Positions 1 through 7,738 of a DNA stretch of 47,639 nucleotides are shown in pieces. This DNA comes from Nanobdellota archaeon (GTDB lineage: Archaea > Nanobdellota > Nanobdellia > Parvarchaeales > Parvarchaeaceae): assembly GCA_021797085.1 (NCBI GenBank), contig JAKAAG010000006.1, positions 1 to 47,639 of the forward strand, written 5' to 3'. The number at the start of each line of letters is the position of its first letter. Positions within the stretch are counted from its first letter, which is position 1. The notes beneath the pieces are model-generated. The model ran no database searches, had not been told where the DNA came from, and saw only the letters and a list, made by a program, of their open reading frames with translations. The translations under genes were made by a program, and so were the position numbers.

Positions 1-438
1 GGCGAAACAATCTCAATTTTCATAGTGATAGCTCTTATCTTGTTTTTCCCAGCAATCTTTGGGCCATCCCAGCAGATAGGGCCAACAATGTCAGGAGTTG
101 GCTTTACTCCATTTATTGTAACTTCAGTCAACTGTGTAAGTTCTCATTTGAGTATAACTCTTGATAGCGGAGTTTTCTTGAACGGTGCTTCCTCTATAAC
201 ACTAAACAACATGTCTCTCCATGGAATTACTGGTCTGAATGCGACAAGTGCGTTCTCAACATCAATAACGCCTAAAACCGTTCTTTCTAATAGTAAATTC
301 GTAATAAGTTTTAACGATTTAAAGTGTAATTCCAGGGATTTCGTAACAGCATCTGGAAACCTAAGTTATAGCCCGCTAATCAAAGGTGTTACTTCTACTG
401 ATTACACAACCGGATTTATAAATGCATTACTCAGTTGA
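1..438 (+). CDS. Pilin-like surface protein, 5' truncated by window edge
   Basis: The frame is open from base 1, so the gene enters from outside the window and its start is not visible. The visible product begins inside a hydrophobic helix (IFIVIALILFFPAIFG). It is followed by a Ser/Thr/Asn-rich beta-type domain of about 120 residues with two cysteines. The opening of that domain (SGVGFTPF, then a hydrophobic strand ending VNC) matches the equivalent place in the next gene (SSGFSPF, then VVC) and in the giant adhesin at 41636 (ISGFTGV). I infer a single-helix-anchored, pilin-like extracellular protein that is a tandem paralogue of its neighbour. The internal ATG at 25 lies within the helix and is probably not the true start. 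No enzymatic motif is seen. Confidence 0.7.
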   Translation, partial: GETISIFIVIALILFFPAIFGPSQQIGPTMSGVGFTPFIVTSVNCVSSHLSITLDSGVFLNGASSITLNNMSLHGITGLNATSAFSTSITPKTVLSNSKFVISFNDLKCNSRDFVTASGNLSYSPLIKGVTSTDYTTGFINALLS

Positions 439-482
439 ATTATTTCATAGGTTTCCTTATTTTCTGAGATATGGTATAAGTT

Positions 483-490
483 TTTAAATA
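483..490 (+). promoter_or_regulatory. TATA box for the 510 gene
   Basis: TTTAAATA is centred about 23-24 bp upstream of the ATG at 510. No Shine-Dalgarno sequence lies between them, so a leaderless or near-leaderless transcript is expected. Confidence 0.5.
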
Positions 491-509
491 AACAAATCCT
501 ATCTCTTCT

Positions 510-1160
510 ATGGTTTGGGATACAAGCAAGAAAGCAAGCAAGCTTTGGATACTTTTAGGCTTAATAGGAATTGGTCAGCTTGTAGCATTGATATATTCTC
601 TGGTTAAAAAGAACGACAGGGACAGAGTCTTAGGCGTTCTTTTCATTCTGGGTTGGCTTGGAGACATAATAATATACTTCTTAGAGAAGGATAAGGATCA
701 GTACATGGCAAGCATGTCGCTGTATCTTTTGATAGGTGAGATTGTTGTTATTGTCGTTGCGGTGTTATTCTTTTCGCTTGGTTTATTTAGTCCTGGCCTT
801 GCAAGTGTAACAGCAAGTAGTAGCGGATTCAGTCCATTCACGGCAAGCGCAGTGGTGTGTAATAGCAGTGGATTAGAGGTGTCCTTCTATGTGAATTCTT
901 TACCTGACGGTGCAAACTCCGCAACAATAATAAAGGCAACCTACTTTTCAGGATCAGGGATTACTCCTAGTTCTGGTACATTGACGCCTTCTGTTTCAAC
1001 AATATCAACAGGTACCAGCTTCATTTTGTCCTCACCTTCTGCAAGATGCAGTTCTGGATCTCCGTTTGTAGCGTCAGGGGCATTGAATTACGCAGTCAAT
1101 ATTAATGGAGTTTCAGAAAACTATAGTGCAACTGGTACAATAGCCGGCATGGGCAGTTGA
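510..1160 (+). CDS. Membrane protein with C-terminal pilin-like extracellular domain
   Basis: A 216-residue product. Three hydrophobic segments lie at about residues 12-31, 42-59 and 70-95. A secreted-type domain rich in Ser, Thr and Gly follows from about residue 100, with a pair of cysteines (VVCNSS and ARCSSG). The third helix and the start of the domain (LGLFSPG, then SGFSPF) closely resemble the helix-domain junction of the giant class III-signal protein at 41636 (LGLFSPL, then ISGFTG). The pilin-like module therefore appears to have been joined to two extra N-terminal membrane helices. The gene has its own promoter and ends convergently with the minus-strand gene at 1198. Function is unknown; a structural or adhesive surface role is inferred. 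Confidence 0.75.
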   Translation: MVWDTSKKASKLWILLGLIGIGQLVALIYSLVKKNDRDRVLGVLFILGWLGDIIIYFLEKDKDQYMASMSLYLLIGEIVVIVVAVLFFSLGLFSPGLASVTASSSGFSPFTASAVVCNSSGLEVSFYVNSLPDGANSATIIKATYFSGSGITPSSGTLTPSVSTISTGTSFILSSPSARCSSGSPFVASGALNYAVNINGVSENYSATGTIAGMGS

Positions 1161-1174
1161 AATAAGCGGAATTC

Positions 1175-1189
1175 TTTTTAAGGCTTTTT
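1175..1189. terminator. T-rich tract between convergent genes
   Basis: Two T5 runs (1175-1179 and 1185-1189) lie just after the stop codon of the plus-strand gene. This is the oligo-T type of archaeal terminator that aCPSF1 acts on. No stem is needed or seen. Confidence 0.4.
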
Positions 1190-1197
1190 ATAAATCC

Positions 1198-1761
1198 TCA
1201 GTAGATCTTCGCTACTCTTATACTTGATACAAAAGTTGATAAAGAAAGCAAAAACAAAGATATTGGAAGGATGTAAACGAAGTGATTCATTAAAAGAAAC
1301 GAAAGATCAACCAGAACAATTGCGGCTATGGCAAGGTAATTGGCATTCTTATATTTTGCCAGCGAGCTTATGCTGTTTACCATGTAAATTTCAAAAACAG
1401 AGTAAACAGTCCACAGCAGCGCAATAAGTAGAAGGTAAGGGTTAAGTGCATAGTGGCCCAATGGGAATACTGTGATTTGGCTATTTCCAAAGTAGAGGAA
1501 GATAAGGAGCAATGCTATACCAATAATCCATATGATCACATATGAATACCTAAAAAGCGTTTTTCTGTCTTTTTTCCATGCCTTTCTCCAGAATCTGTTT
1601 CTAAGGTAAAGGCCGGCAAGGTAAAGTACAATTATAAACGAGAAAGGAAAGAAGGAAAGCTTGTAATCTAAAATGAATTCTATGGATAGGACAGCAAGCG
1701 AAATTGTAGTAAGCGAAGAAAGGAAAAAACCTGCTTGCCTGGTTAAAACCTCAGCTTCCAT
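1198..1761 (-). CDS. Hypothetical polytopic membrane protein
   Basis: A 187-residue product that is almost wholly hydrophobic. I count five or six membrane segments separated by short basic loops (for example RNRFWRKAWKKDRK near residue 55, which would face the cytoplasm). I see no catalytic motif and do not recognise the family. The start codon lies inside the end of the upstream bPH2 gene (11 bp overlap), so the two are almost certainly co-transcribed and perhaps translationally coupled. An accessory role with the PH-domain partner at the membrane is possible but rests on context only. Confidence 0.7.
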   Translation of the reverse strand: MEAEVLTRQAGFFLSSLTTISLAVLSIEFILDYKLSFFPFSFIIVLYLAGLYLRNRFWRKAWKKDRKTLFRYSYVIIWIIGIALLLIFLYFGNSQITVFPLGHYALNPYLLLIALLWTVYSVFEIYMVNSISSLAKYKNANYLAIAAIVLVDLSFLLMNHFVYILPISLFLLSLSTFVSSIRVAKIY

Positions 1762-2311
1762 TTGGATTCTGATATGTCACGTTGCCGATAAGCTTTAGAA
1801 CCGCTCCTTGAAAGGAATACGGATCACGTATGCCTCTAAGTACAATGTTGGGCCGGCCCTGCTCTTCTGGCCGTATAACAACCTTCCCTAGTTTAAGTAT
1901 CCTGTCTAAAATGCTTATGTCAACTGAAACATCGCTTATCTTTGAAGGAAGGATTATGTTTGTGTCCTTTGCTATGACTCCTTTTTGTATTATCACTCTG
2001 GAATTGGTTATTATGTATTCTATAAAGTAGACCTGCAGCTCAGAAATAAGTATATATATTATACCTATAATCTCCAAAACTGTTGAAATAATGGGAAGAG
2101 CTCCAATAAATGGGATGTTCTTTATACCTACATAGGAAAGAGCGGCAGAAAAGGAAAGGTCATAAGAAGGTTCAAAGATTGACAAAGCGGCAAATATTAC
2201 AATAGAGATAACAATAAGCCATACCCCTCTCCAAAATTCCTTCTGCCCCAGTATGGAAGGCTTCTCTGACCTTATTACTTTCTCGTTGGCAAGCATGAAC
2301 TGTTTCATCAT
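1751..2311 (-). CDS. bPH2 (bacterial PH-like) domain membrane protein
   Basis: A 186-residue product. Two hydrophobic segments (about residues 30-47 and 73-95) are followed by a YIITNSRVIIQKG signature and then a beta-rich stretch with DVSVDISILDRILKLGKV and a closing RGIRDPYS segment. This arrangement is typical of YdbS/YdbT-like bPH2 (former DUF304) proteins: a membrane hairpin plus a PH-like fold whose cellular role is generally unknown. It is the first gene of a two-gene minus-strand operon. It is divergent from dph6 across 49 bp. Two adjacent ATGs (2311 and 2308) are possible starts. Confidence 0.8.
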   Translation of the reverse strand: MMKQFMLANEKVIRSEKPSILGQKEFWRGVWLIVISIVIFAALSIFEPSYDLSFSAALSYVGIKNIPFIGALPIISTVLEIIGIIYILISELQVYFIEYIITNSRVIIQKGVIAKDTNIILPSKISDVSVDISILDRILKLGKVVIRPEEQGRPNIVLRGIRDPYSFQGAVLKLIGNVTYQNPNGS

Positions 2312-2334
2312 ATAACTATTAAATTAAATTAGCA

Positions 2335-2342
2335 ATATATAT
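2335..2342. promoter_or_regulatory. TATA-like element in the bPH2/dph6 divergent spacer
   Basis: ATATATAT, a palindromic TATA-like stretch, sits near the middle of the 49-bp spacer. Its centre is about 22 bp from the dph6 start and about 27 bp from the bPH2 start, so it might serve both genes. The plus-strand distance is a little short, so this is a weaker case than the one at 23955. Confidence 0.4.
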
Positions 2343-2360
2343 CTTAGTTTAGGTGATTAT

Positions 2361-3047
2361 ATGAAAGTTGGAGCGTTGTTTACTGGCGGAAAAGATTCGA
2401 CTTACTCAGCATTCCTAGCAGGAAAAGAGAATGAAGTGGTATGTTTGATGAACATGTACTCGGAAAACAAGGACTCATACATGTTCCACACTGTGGGTGA
2501 TAAACTTCTTCAAATGCAGGCAGATGCTCTTTTAATACCTCTGGAAAGGCATAAGACAAAAGGAATAAAAGAAGAGGAGCTTTCTGATTTAAGGAATTTT
2601 ATAGCTGACATAAAGGAAAGATATAAAATAGAAGGAGTGGTAAGCGGTGCTCTCGCAAGCGAATACCAGTACAGTAGAATTAATGCAATCCTCAGTGACT
2701 TAGGACTTGTTTCTATAACACCACTATGGCACGTTAACATTGAGCAGTACCTCAGAAACTTGATAAAAGACGGCTTTCATGCAGTGATAGTGTCAGTTTC
2801 TGCTGACGGCTTGGATGAAGGATGGCTTGGCAAGGAAATAGACAACGAAAACCTAGAAAAGCTCATAGATCTAAGCAGAAGATACAGGTTCAACCTTGGC
2901 TTTGAAGGCGGAGAAGCAGAGACAGCCGTTTTGGATGGCCCGAATTTCAATTATGCAATAAAAATAAAAAAAAGTAAAGTAGTAAAAGACGAAGGAAAAG
3001 CATACTTGAGCATAGAAGAAGCTATAAAAGTTGACAAAGAAAATTGA
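2361..3047 (+). CDS. dph6: Diphthine--ammonia ligase (Dph6 family)
   Basis: A 228-residue adenine-nucleotide alpha-hydrolase/PP-loop protein. The SGGKDS-type motif is present as TGGKDST at residues 8-14. The family signatures VSGALASEYQYSR (residue about 95) and GFEGGEAETAVLDGP (residue about 180) are clear. In this family the enzyme amidates diphthine on translation factor aEF2 using ATP and ammonium, the last step of diphthamide synthesis in the cytosol. Length is normal for archaeal Dph6. The gene is monocistronic and is followed by a T-rich tract. Dph5 for an earlier step is at 39865 in this window; Dph1/2 is not in the window. Confidence 0.9.
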   Translation: MKVGALFTGGKDSTYSAFLAGKENEVVCLMNMYSENKDSYMFHTVGDKLLQMQADALLIPLERHKTKGIKEEELSDLRNFIADIKERYKIEGVVSGALASEYQYSRINAILSDLGLVSITPLWHVNIEQYLRNLIKDGFHAVIVSVSADGLDEGWLGKEIDNENLEKLIDLSRRYRFNLGFEGGEAETAVLDGPNFNYAIKIKKSKVVKDEGKAYLSIEEAIKVDKEN

Positions 3048-3048
3048 A

Positions 3049-3064
3049 TTTTTGTAATTTTTTT
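3049..3064 (+). terminator. Oligo-T terminator after dph6
   Basis: A T5 run at 3049-3053 and a T7 run shortly after it lie just past the dph6 stop codon (TGA, 3045-3047). This fits archaeal oligo-T termination. Confidence 0.5.
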
Positions 3065-3069
3065 ATAAC

Positions 3070-3077
3070 TATAAATA
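3070..3077 (+). promoter_or_regulatory. TATA box ahead of a short ORF at 3100
   Basis: TATAAATA is centred about 26 bp upstream of the ATG at 3100, exactly the geometry of the leaderless genes elsewhere in the window. This is the main evidence that the 3100-3299 stretch is transcribed. Confidence 0.55.
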
Positions 3078-3099
3078 ATTAACAAATCCCCTATTATCT

Positions 3100-3299
3100 A
3101 TGTACAGAAAACAAATGATGTCACCAGCTGAACAGGGGTGTATTTTAGTTTAGTGCCTATAGTTAACAAGCTCAGGGGCATAAGCGAAGCGCATATTCCA
3201 GCGAGTGTTAACAATTACATACCATTTGAATGCAGGCCAAAAAGCTGGAAAATTCTGTCCAACTCCTTAGCAGATTACATAGAGATGTTGAAAAAGTGA
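3100..3299 (+). pseudogene. Possible small gene, apparently frameshifted
   Basis: An ATG at 3100 with a perfectly placed TATA box opens an 18-codon frame (MYRKQMMSPAEQGCILV) that stops at 3151-3153. In the -1 frame a longer stretch runs from about 3132 to the TGA at 3297. It has potential GTG starts at 3138 and 3153 and ends in a plausible small folded protein (SWKILSNSLADYIEMLKK). Three readings are possible: a 53-residue GTG-started protein at 3138-3299, one gene of about 65 residues broken by a frameshift or sequencing error near 3140-3150, or frameshift decoding. I see no classical slippery heptamer. I do not recognise the product. Confidence 0.4.
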
Positions 3300-3328
3300 G
3301 CGGAAAAAAAGACTTAGTTTTTATAGAA

Positions 3329-3895
3329 TTACATTGTTTTTTCAATTATCCTTTTTATCTTTTCATTTAATTCCGCAGATTCGTTTTCGCTGTTTTCGAG
3401 CCTGAAATCCGAAAGCTTTTCGGTTTCCTTTAAATTGAATATCTTTCTTTCGTTTCTGTCGCCGTTTAAAAACTCCTTGTATGATGAAGGAGCGTCAATC
3501 CTTTTTCTGTCCATTGTTCTTTTGAACCTTACCATCACAGGGGCATATACGAATATGTTGTAGAATTTTACCCCCTTCTGCCTCTTGAAGAACTTAATGT
3601 CGTTTGGAAAGCGTATCCCGGCTATTGCTATCCTGTCTTTTTTCACGCTTTTTATCCTTTTCATGCAGAGCTCCATTACATAGTCTTTTCCATACTTTTT
3701 CCTCAGTATGCCTTGGAGTTTTTGCTGCTCTTCTCTTGAAATCTTCCCCTTCTTCATCTTTGAAAGTTTCTCTCTTATTATGTCACCGGGGGAAATCTTG
3801 TAAAATCCGTATTTTTCTGTTAGAATGTCTGCTATGTAATCCTTTCCCCCTCCTGGAAGGGAAGACAAGCCAATAATTAAAACGTCTTTTTTCAC
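3329..3895 (-). CDS. P-loop nucleotide kinase, UPF0200 / dephospho-CoA-kinase-like
   Basis: A 188-residue product. A Walker A (LPGGGKD) lies at residues 14-20. A nucleoside-kinase style segment (ISPGDIIREKL) sits near residue 35 and an AGIRFPNDIKFF segment near residue 94. A lid-like basic region (RFKRTMDRKR, residue about 125) and a C-terminal LSDFRLEN stretch fit the archaeal UPF0200 group related to dephospho-CoA and deoxynucleotide kinases. The substrate cannot be told from sequence. The usual archaeal GTP-dependent dephospho-CoA kinase (DUF359) is absent from its customary place in the rpo7 operon here, so a role in CoA synthesis is a testable but unproven idea. Confidence 0.75.
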   Translation of the reverse strand: MKKDVLIIGLSSLPGGGKDYIADILTEKYGFYKISPGDIIREKLSKMKKGKISREEQQKLQGILRKKYGKDYVMELCMKRIKSVKKDRIAIAGIRFPNDIKFFKRQKGVKFYNIFVYAPVMVRFKRTMDRKRIDAPSSYKEFLNGDRNERKIFNLKETEKLSDFRLENSENESAELNEKIKRIIEKTM

Positions 3896-3976
3896 TGCTT
3901 ATAATGGAAGTTTTATAATAAAAATGTTTAATTGGCCGGAAAAGTACTTATTTGTTATTAATTCATATAATAATGG

Positions 3977-4504
3977 ATGGAAGACATTCCTAGGGCTGAA
4001 AGCAGGCTTGAGATATTTCTTTCACAGAGCCAGTTCAAAAAACAGGTCGATTCTTTGGGCTATAACGTATTCTCTTTTTTGTCTGACATGTATGAGGAGG
4101 GCAAGTTCAATGAAAATATACGGAAAATGTTTCCAAATGAGAAGAAGCAGGAATTTGATGAGATAGCAGAAGAGCTATCGGAAAAGAACGGCGCTTATCG
4201 CGGAATAATGTACAGGTACTTAGTGGATTCTGGAGATTACAGGCCGAAAGCCGTTTTTGGAAACGAGTATGAAAGAATAATGGGCCTGAAAAACAAAATA
4301 CTAGAGAAATTCGGAAAAAGCGGATATGGCTCTCTGTACAGTAATTTCATAAACGCGCAGTTCAATGATTCATTGATGGAAGCTGAGGGAGACGAGTTTT
4401 TCTACCTTGGAAAAAGAAGGTTCACACCGAAAGATAAAGACGAAGAGCTTATATGGATTTTCGGAAAGGTGGTTGAACTTATTTACAGGATTAACAACGA
4501 TTAA
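3977..4504 (+). CDS. Hypothetical protein, paralogue of the next gene
   Basis: A 175-residue soluble, highly charged, mainly helical product with no membrane segment or signal peptide. The N-terminal part (RLEIFLSQSQFKKQ, then LGYNVFSF) aligns with the next protein (KLEALLSNSQITAQ, then LGYGVFRA). Both also share a middle section of the form Y..R....GR.Y/NEYERI and a helical C-terminus, so the pair arose by tandem duplication and strong divergence. I do not recognise the family and see no catalytic residues. ATG at 3977 is chosen because it is the first in frame; an out-of-frame ATG lies at 3973. Confidence 0.7.
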   Translation: MEDIPRAESRLEIFLSQSQFKKQVDSLGYNVFSFLSDMYEEGKFNENIRKMFPNEKKQEFDEIAEELSEKNGAYRGIMYRYLVDSGDYRPKAVFGNEYERIMGLKNKILEKFGKSGYGSLYSNFINAQFNDSLMEAEGDEFFYLGKRRFTPKDKDEELIWIFGKVVELIYRINND

Positions 4505-4505
4505 A

Positions 4506-5024
4506 ATGGAAAAACCTTTGACGATGAAAAAGCTGGAAGCTCTTCTTTCCAATTCACAGATAACTGCACAGTTTTTCAACTTAGGTTACGGCGTTTTCAG
4601 GGCCTATTCAAAGGCTTACCAAGAATATGGCAATTTCTATGATCCTACTGATCCGAGTGGTAAAAGATACAACGACTTTAAGGAAGCAGATGAAGATGTA
4701 AGGTACATTAACAATAAAAATGGGGGAAAAGCTCTTCTTAGATACTGGTTTGAAACCAACAAGGATTATGTAGACAGGAAACTTTTCGGAAGGTTTTACA
4801 ACAGGGTTAAGTACCTAGAAAGAATGCTGGTTGACAACAAGCTATTGCAAGAGTTTGTCTACAGCGAATTGGTTGTGGAATTCATTGCAAACTTAGCATC
4901 AGATGAAAGCTTCAAGGAATACGGCTTCGATCAGTTTAATGACGGAAGGGAAAAGATCCTGCCGGCATACATAAAGGCTTTAGAATCTGTGTACAAGCTT
5001 TACATACAGAAGGCTTTGAACTGA
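4506..5024 (+). CDS. Hypothetical protein, paralogue of the preceding gene
   Basis: A 172-residue soluble helical protein rich in Tyr and Phe. It starts one base after the previous stop codon, so the two form an operon and may act as a heteromer. ATG at 4506 is preferred over the earlier in-frame codons at 4407, which lie inside the upstream gene. The homologous N-terminal block (LEALLSNSQ, FNLGYGVF) aligns from residue about 9. The insert DPTDPSGKRYNDF near residue 45 is absent from the partner. It ends against the convergent aCPSF1 gene with no spacer. Function unknown. Confidence 0.7.
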   Translation: MEKPLTMKKLEALLSNSQITAQFFNLGYGVFRAYSKAYQEYGNFYDPTDPSGKRYNDFKEADEDVRYINNKNGGKALLRYWFETNKDYVDRKLFGRFYNRVKYLERMLVDNKLLQEFVYSELVVEFIANLASDESFKEYGFDQFNDGREKILPAYIKALESVYKLYIQKALN

Positions 5025-6914
5025 TTATTTTAGGCGCAAAGCATCCAGTACATGTGGAGCGTGCGTCTCTACCCTGAACCTCTTCCTTATGTAGCTAGAA
5101 AGCTCCAGTATCTTCCCTTCTTCGCCGTGCCCTATTATTATTTTTCTCGGTCTTGGCCTTATGTCATTTACGAATCTTTCCAGTTGCTTTCTATCAGAGT
5201 GGCCGGAAAAACCCTCTATGGAGTAAACTAATGCACTTACCGAGAAATGTCTCAGCTTTCCATTAAGTTCTATATCAACCTCTCTTCCTCCGTTTTGTAT
5301 TGTTCTTCCAAGTGTTCCAACTCCTTGGTAAGAAACGAGAACAATGGCGTTCTTCGGATCTTCACACAAATTTGCAAAGTAGCTAACGGCTGGTCCGCCA
5401 TTTAACATTCCAGATGTTGCAAGTATGATTGCGGGCCCGCCTGCAAGAACTTGCTGTCTTTCTTCTTCACTGACAGTGTGCTTGAATATTGGCGATAAGA
5501 AAGGGTTGTTGTTGTGCGCTATTATCCTGTTTCTTGTTTCGCTGTTCATGAATTCGGGGTAAACAGTGTAGATTGCAGTTACGTCCCAAAGCATTCCGTC
5601 AACTATTACAGGTGCTTCAGGCAAAAGGCCATAGCGCTGCCATTCCTCTATGAGAAGCATCAATTCCTGGGCCCTTCCGACACCAAGTACTGGTACAAGC
5701 ACTTTGCCGTTGTTTGCTATTGTCTTGCTTATTATATCAAGGAAGAACTGTTCCGTTTCTGTTCTAGATGGCTGCGTATCAGACTCTCCACCATAAGTGC
5801 TTTCCATTATTAGCGTTTCAACCCTTTCAAACTGCGTTTCTGCCCTGTTTAGCGTCTTTGAATTGTCATACTTGAAATCTCCCGTGTAAAGTACGTTGTA
5901 GAAGCCGTTTCCTATGTTTAAATGTATCATTGCTGATCCCAGGATGTGACCGGCATTGTGCAGCGTTATCCTTATGTCAGGCGTTATGTCAGTAACTTCA
6001 TGGAAAGGCAGTGTTATTGAGTGCTTAAGCATTTCTTTGACGTCGTCAACATCAAATAATAATTTTGAGTTTGTCCTGCTTGCCAGGTTTATGTAATCTA
6101 AATGAAGTAAGGTCATAACATCCCTTGTCGGGGCAGTTGAGTATACTGGTCCTTTGTAACCATATTTGTAAAGCGCAGGAAGGAAACCGCAGTGATCTAG
6201 ATGGCTGTGCGTTATCACTACTGCGGCTAACTTAGAAATGTCAAACTCCGGAGCGTCTACTCTCGGGACAGGTTCCTTTGGGTTGCTTACATCAACACCT
6301 ACATCCAAAAGCACGGAACTTATCGGCGTTTGTACCAACACTGCAGACCTTCCAACGTGTCTGAATGCGCCTAAGGCGCTTATCCTTACCCAGTACTTGT
6401 CGTCAACCTCAAATTTCGAGTTGTATATGCTTTCTCCGATTTCATTAAGCATTTTTCTCCTGAATTTTGAATTGTCATAAAGCATCTCCCTTATAGCCTT
6501 TACTATATCGGATTTTATGAGCGGGGAACGCGCAAGTATAACAGACCAGCCTGTTTCTTCTTTTATCCTGTTTATGCCCGCTTTTCTGTCCCCCGATAAA
6601 ATCTCCGGCCTTTCGGCCTCTATCGTTACAATGCTTCTGGGCTCGTCAAACCAAAAATCAGTTATGTGTGCTTCCCCAAAATCCATCTTTCTTATCTTTT
6701 CTTCTGCTTCTTTTTCATTCATTAAAAGAGATGGATCAAGCCTTACTTCTACTCTTTTCTTCTCTTTGCTTACAAGGTTCCTTATAACTTCTGTATTGTC
6801 AAGAAAGAAGTTTCTGTTCTTTGTGTATATAACTATGTTTGAAACCTCGAAGTTTATGTCCTCTATAAGGGACTTGTCAGCTATGAATTCCGTTATTTCC
6901 TTTTTTATGTCCAT
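5025..6914 (-). CDS. fttA: Archaeal CPSF1 / FttA beta-CASP ribonuclease and termination factor
   Basis: A 629-residue product. Two N-terminal KH domains (about residues 1-145) precede a metallo-beta-lactamase fold carrying THSHLDHCG near residue 235, GHILGSAMIH near residue 323 and YTGDF near residue 345. A beta-CASP insertion follows, with SGMLNGGPAV near residue 503, GHSDRKQL near residue 580 and a closing IIGHGEEGK motif. These are the zinc ligands of the CPSF73-like family. In archaea aCPSF1/FttA cleaves nascent RNA at U-rich sites and terminates transcription genome-wide. Length and domain order are canonical. The gene stands alone with a 77-bp upstream spacer. Confidence 0.95.
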   Translation of the reverse strand: MDIKKEITEFIADKSLIEDINFEVSNIVIYTKNRNFFLDNTEVIRNLVSKEKKRVEVRLDPSLLMNEKEAEEKIRKMDFGEAHITDFWFDEPRSIVTIEAERPEILSGDRKAGINRIKEETGWSVILARSPLIKSDIVKAIREMLYDNSKFRRKMLNEIGESIYNSKFEVDDKYWVRISALGAFRHVGRSAVLVQTPISSVLLDVGVDVSNPKEPVPRVDAPEFDISKLAAVVITHSHLDHCGFLPALYKYGYKGPVYSTAPTRDVMTLLHLDYINLASRTNSKLLFDVDDVKEMLKHSITLPFHEVTDITPDIRITLHNAGHILGSAMIHLNIGNGFYNVLYTGDFKYDNSKTLNRAETQFERVETLIMESTYGGESDTQPSRTETEQFFLDIISKTIANNGKVLVPVLGVGRAQELMLLIEEWQRYGLLPEAPVIVDGMLWDVTAIYTVYPEFMNSETRNRIIAHNNNPFLSPIFKHTVSEEERQQVLAGGPAIILATSGMLNGGPAVSYFANLCEDPKNAIVLVSYQGVGTLGRTIQNGGREVDIELNGKLRHFSVSALVYSIEGFSGHSDRKQLERFVNDIRPRPRKIIIGHGEEGKILELSSYIRKRFRVETHAPHVLDALRLK

Positions 6915-6991
6915 AAATTAATATAAAGTCTCTACCATAGGCTAAAATTCCAATAATCAGTTTATCCCATAAGATAAATGAAAAAGATGCA

Positions 6992-7612
6992 TTACTTGCT
7001 TACTACTTTCTGTATTTCTTCGTCTGAAAGTTTCTTGTAACCTTTTTTGTTTATTACTGCTATGTCTATTCCTTCTCCAGTGTAAACATCTCTTTTTATC
7101 GAAGAAGAGATTGCCTTATATGCCAGTTTTATTGCTTCCTCTTCTGTCATGTTGTCTTTGTAATCACCTTCAAGCACACCTAATGCGAATATTCCGCCGC
7201 TGCCAGTTACAGTGAATTTGTCCTTTCCCTGTCCACCGGCTTCATCTATTGAGAAAAGCTTTGGCTCTTTGTCGTATCCGCCTATTATAAACTCACCGTA
7301 AATCAAATTCATAGAAAGCCTTTTATTGAAAAGTATTGCACTCAATAAGCTAACCGCTCCGTCGGTATCCAATTTTGAACCTGACCTTATCTCATAAAGA
7401 GTAAGCTCTGATCTCATTAATCTAACCATGGCCTGCAAATCAGCAACCATCCCGGCCGTTGTTATGCCTATACTATCGCTTATAGCCATGACTTTTTCTG
7501 CATTCTTATTAGCGACTATGTGATCTGCAGTTGCCCTTCTATCTGCTGCAAGGATTACTCCGTCTTTGTACACTAATCCTAATGTCGTTGTTCCTGTTTT
7601 TACTATGCTCAT
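6992..7612 (-). CDS. psmB: Proteasome subunit beta
   Basis: A 206-residue N-terminal nucleophile hydrolase. A seven-residue propeptide ends in Gly7, so Thr8 becomes the catalytic Thr1 (GTTTLGL). Counting from it, Asp17 (AADRRAT) and Lys33 (NAEKV) fall exactly at the canonical positions, and the GSGG loop (TVTGSGGIFALG) is present. It forms the proteolytic inner rings of the 20S proteasome together with an alpha subunit that is not in this window. The propeptide is unusually short but within the archaeal range. It is divergent from the RHH-nucleotidyltransferase gene. Confidence 0.95.
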   Translation of the reverse strand: MSIVKTGTTTLGLVYKDGVILAADRRATADHIVANKNAEKVMAISDSIGITTAGMVADLQAMVRLMRSELTLYEIRSGSKLDTDGAVSLLSAILFNKRLSMNLIYGEFIIGGYDKEPKLFSIDEAGGQGKDKFTVTGSGGIFALGVLEGDYKDNMTEEEAIKLAYKAISSSIKRDVYTGEGIDIAVINKKGYKKLSDEEIQKVVSK

Positions 7613-7704
7613 ATAAGAATCTTAGTATTTTATTTACATTTCCTAATGACTTTATTAGTATTTAAACTTTTCTTAAACCGTTAGTTTTATATATGTGAAT
7701 TTGG

Positions 7705-7721
7705 CTAAGTATTAAACTAAG
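7705..7721 (+). promoter_or_regulatory. TATA-like box bracketed by CTAAG direct repeats
   Basis: CTAAG at 7705-7709 and again at 7717-7721 flank TATTAAA, whose centre is about 25 bp upstream of the ATG at 7739. A 12-bp spaced direct repeat over the TATA box is a plausible operator, and the gene itself encodes a ribbon-helix-helix domain, so autorepression is suggested. Two further TTAGTATTT elements (7622-7630 and 7655-7663) lie in the same divergent spacer on the psmB side. Confidence 0.4.
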
Positions 7722-7738
7722 AAGATCTATATAATGAT

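Noticed and set aside
3114-3131. A possible C/D box sRNA (ATGATGT, then CTGA)
   Set aside because: The two boxes are only about 8 nt apart, too close for a guide, and no second C'/D' pair follows.
3139-3153. Programmed -1 frameshift site
   Set aside because: The stretch TGTATTTTAGTTTAG contains no X-XXY-YYZ heptamer in the right frame and no strong downstream structure was evident. A GTG start or sequence error is more likely.
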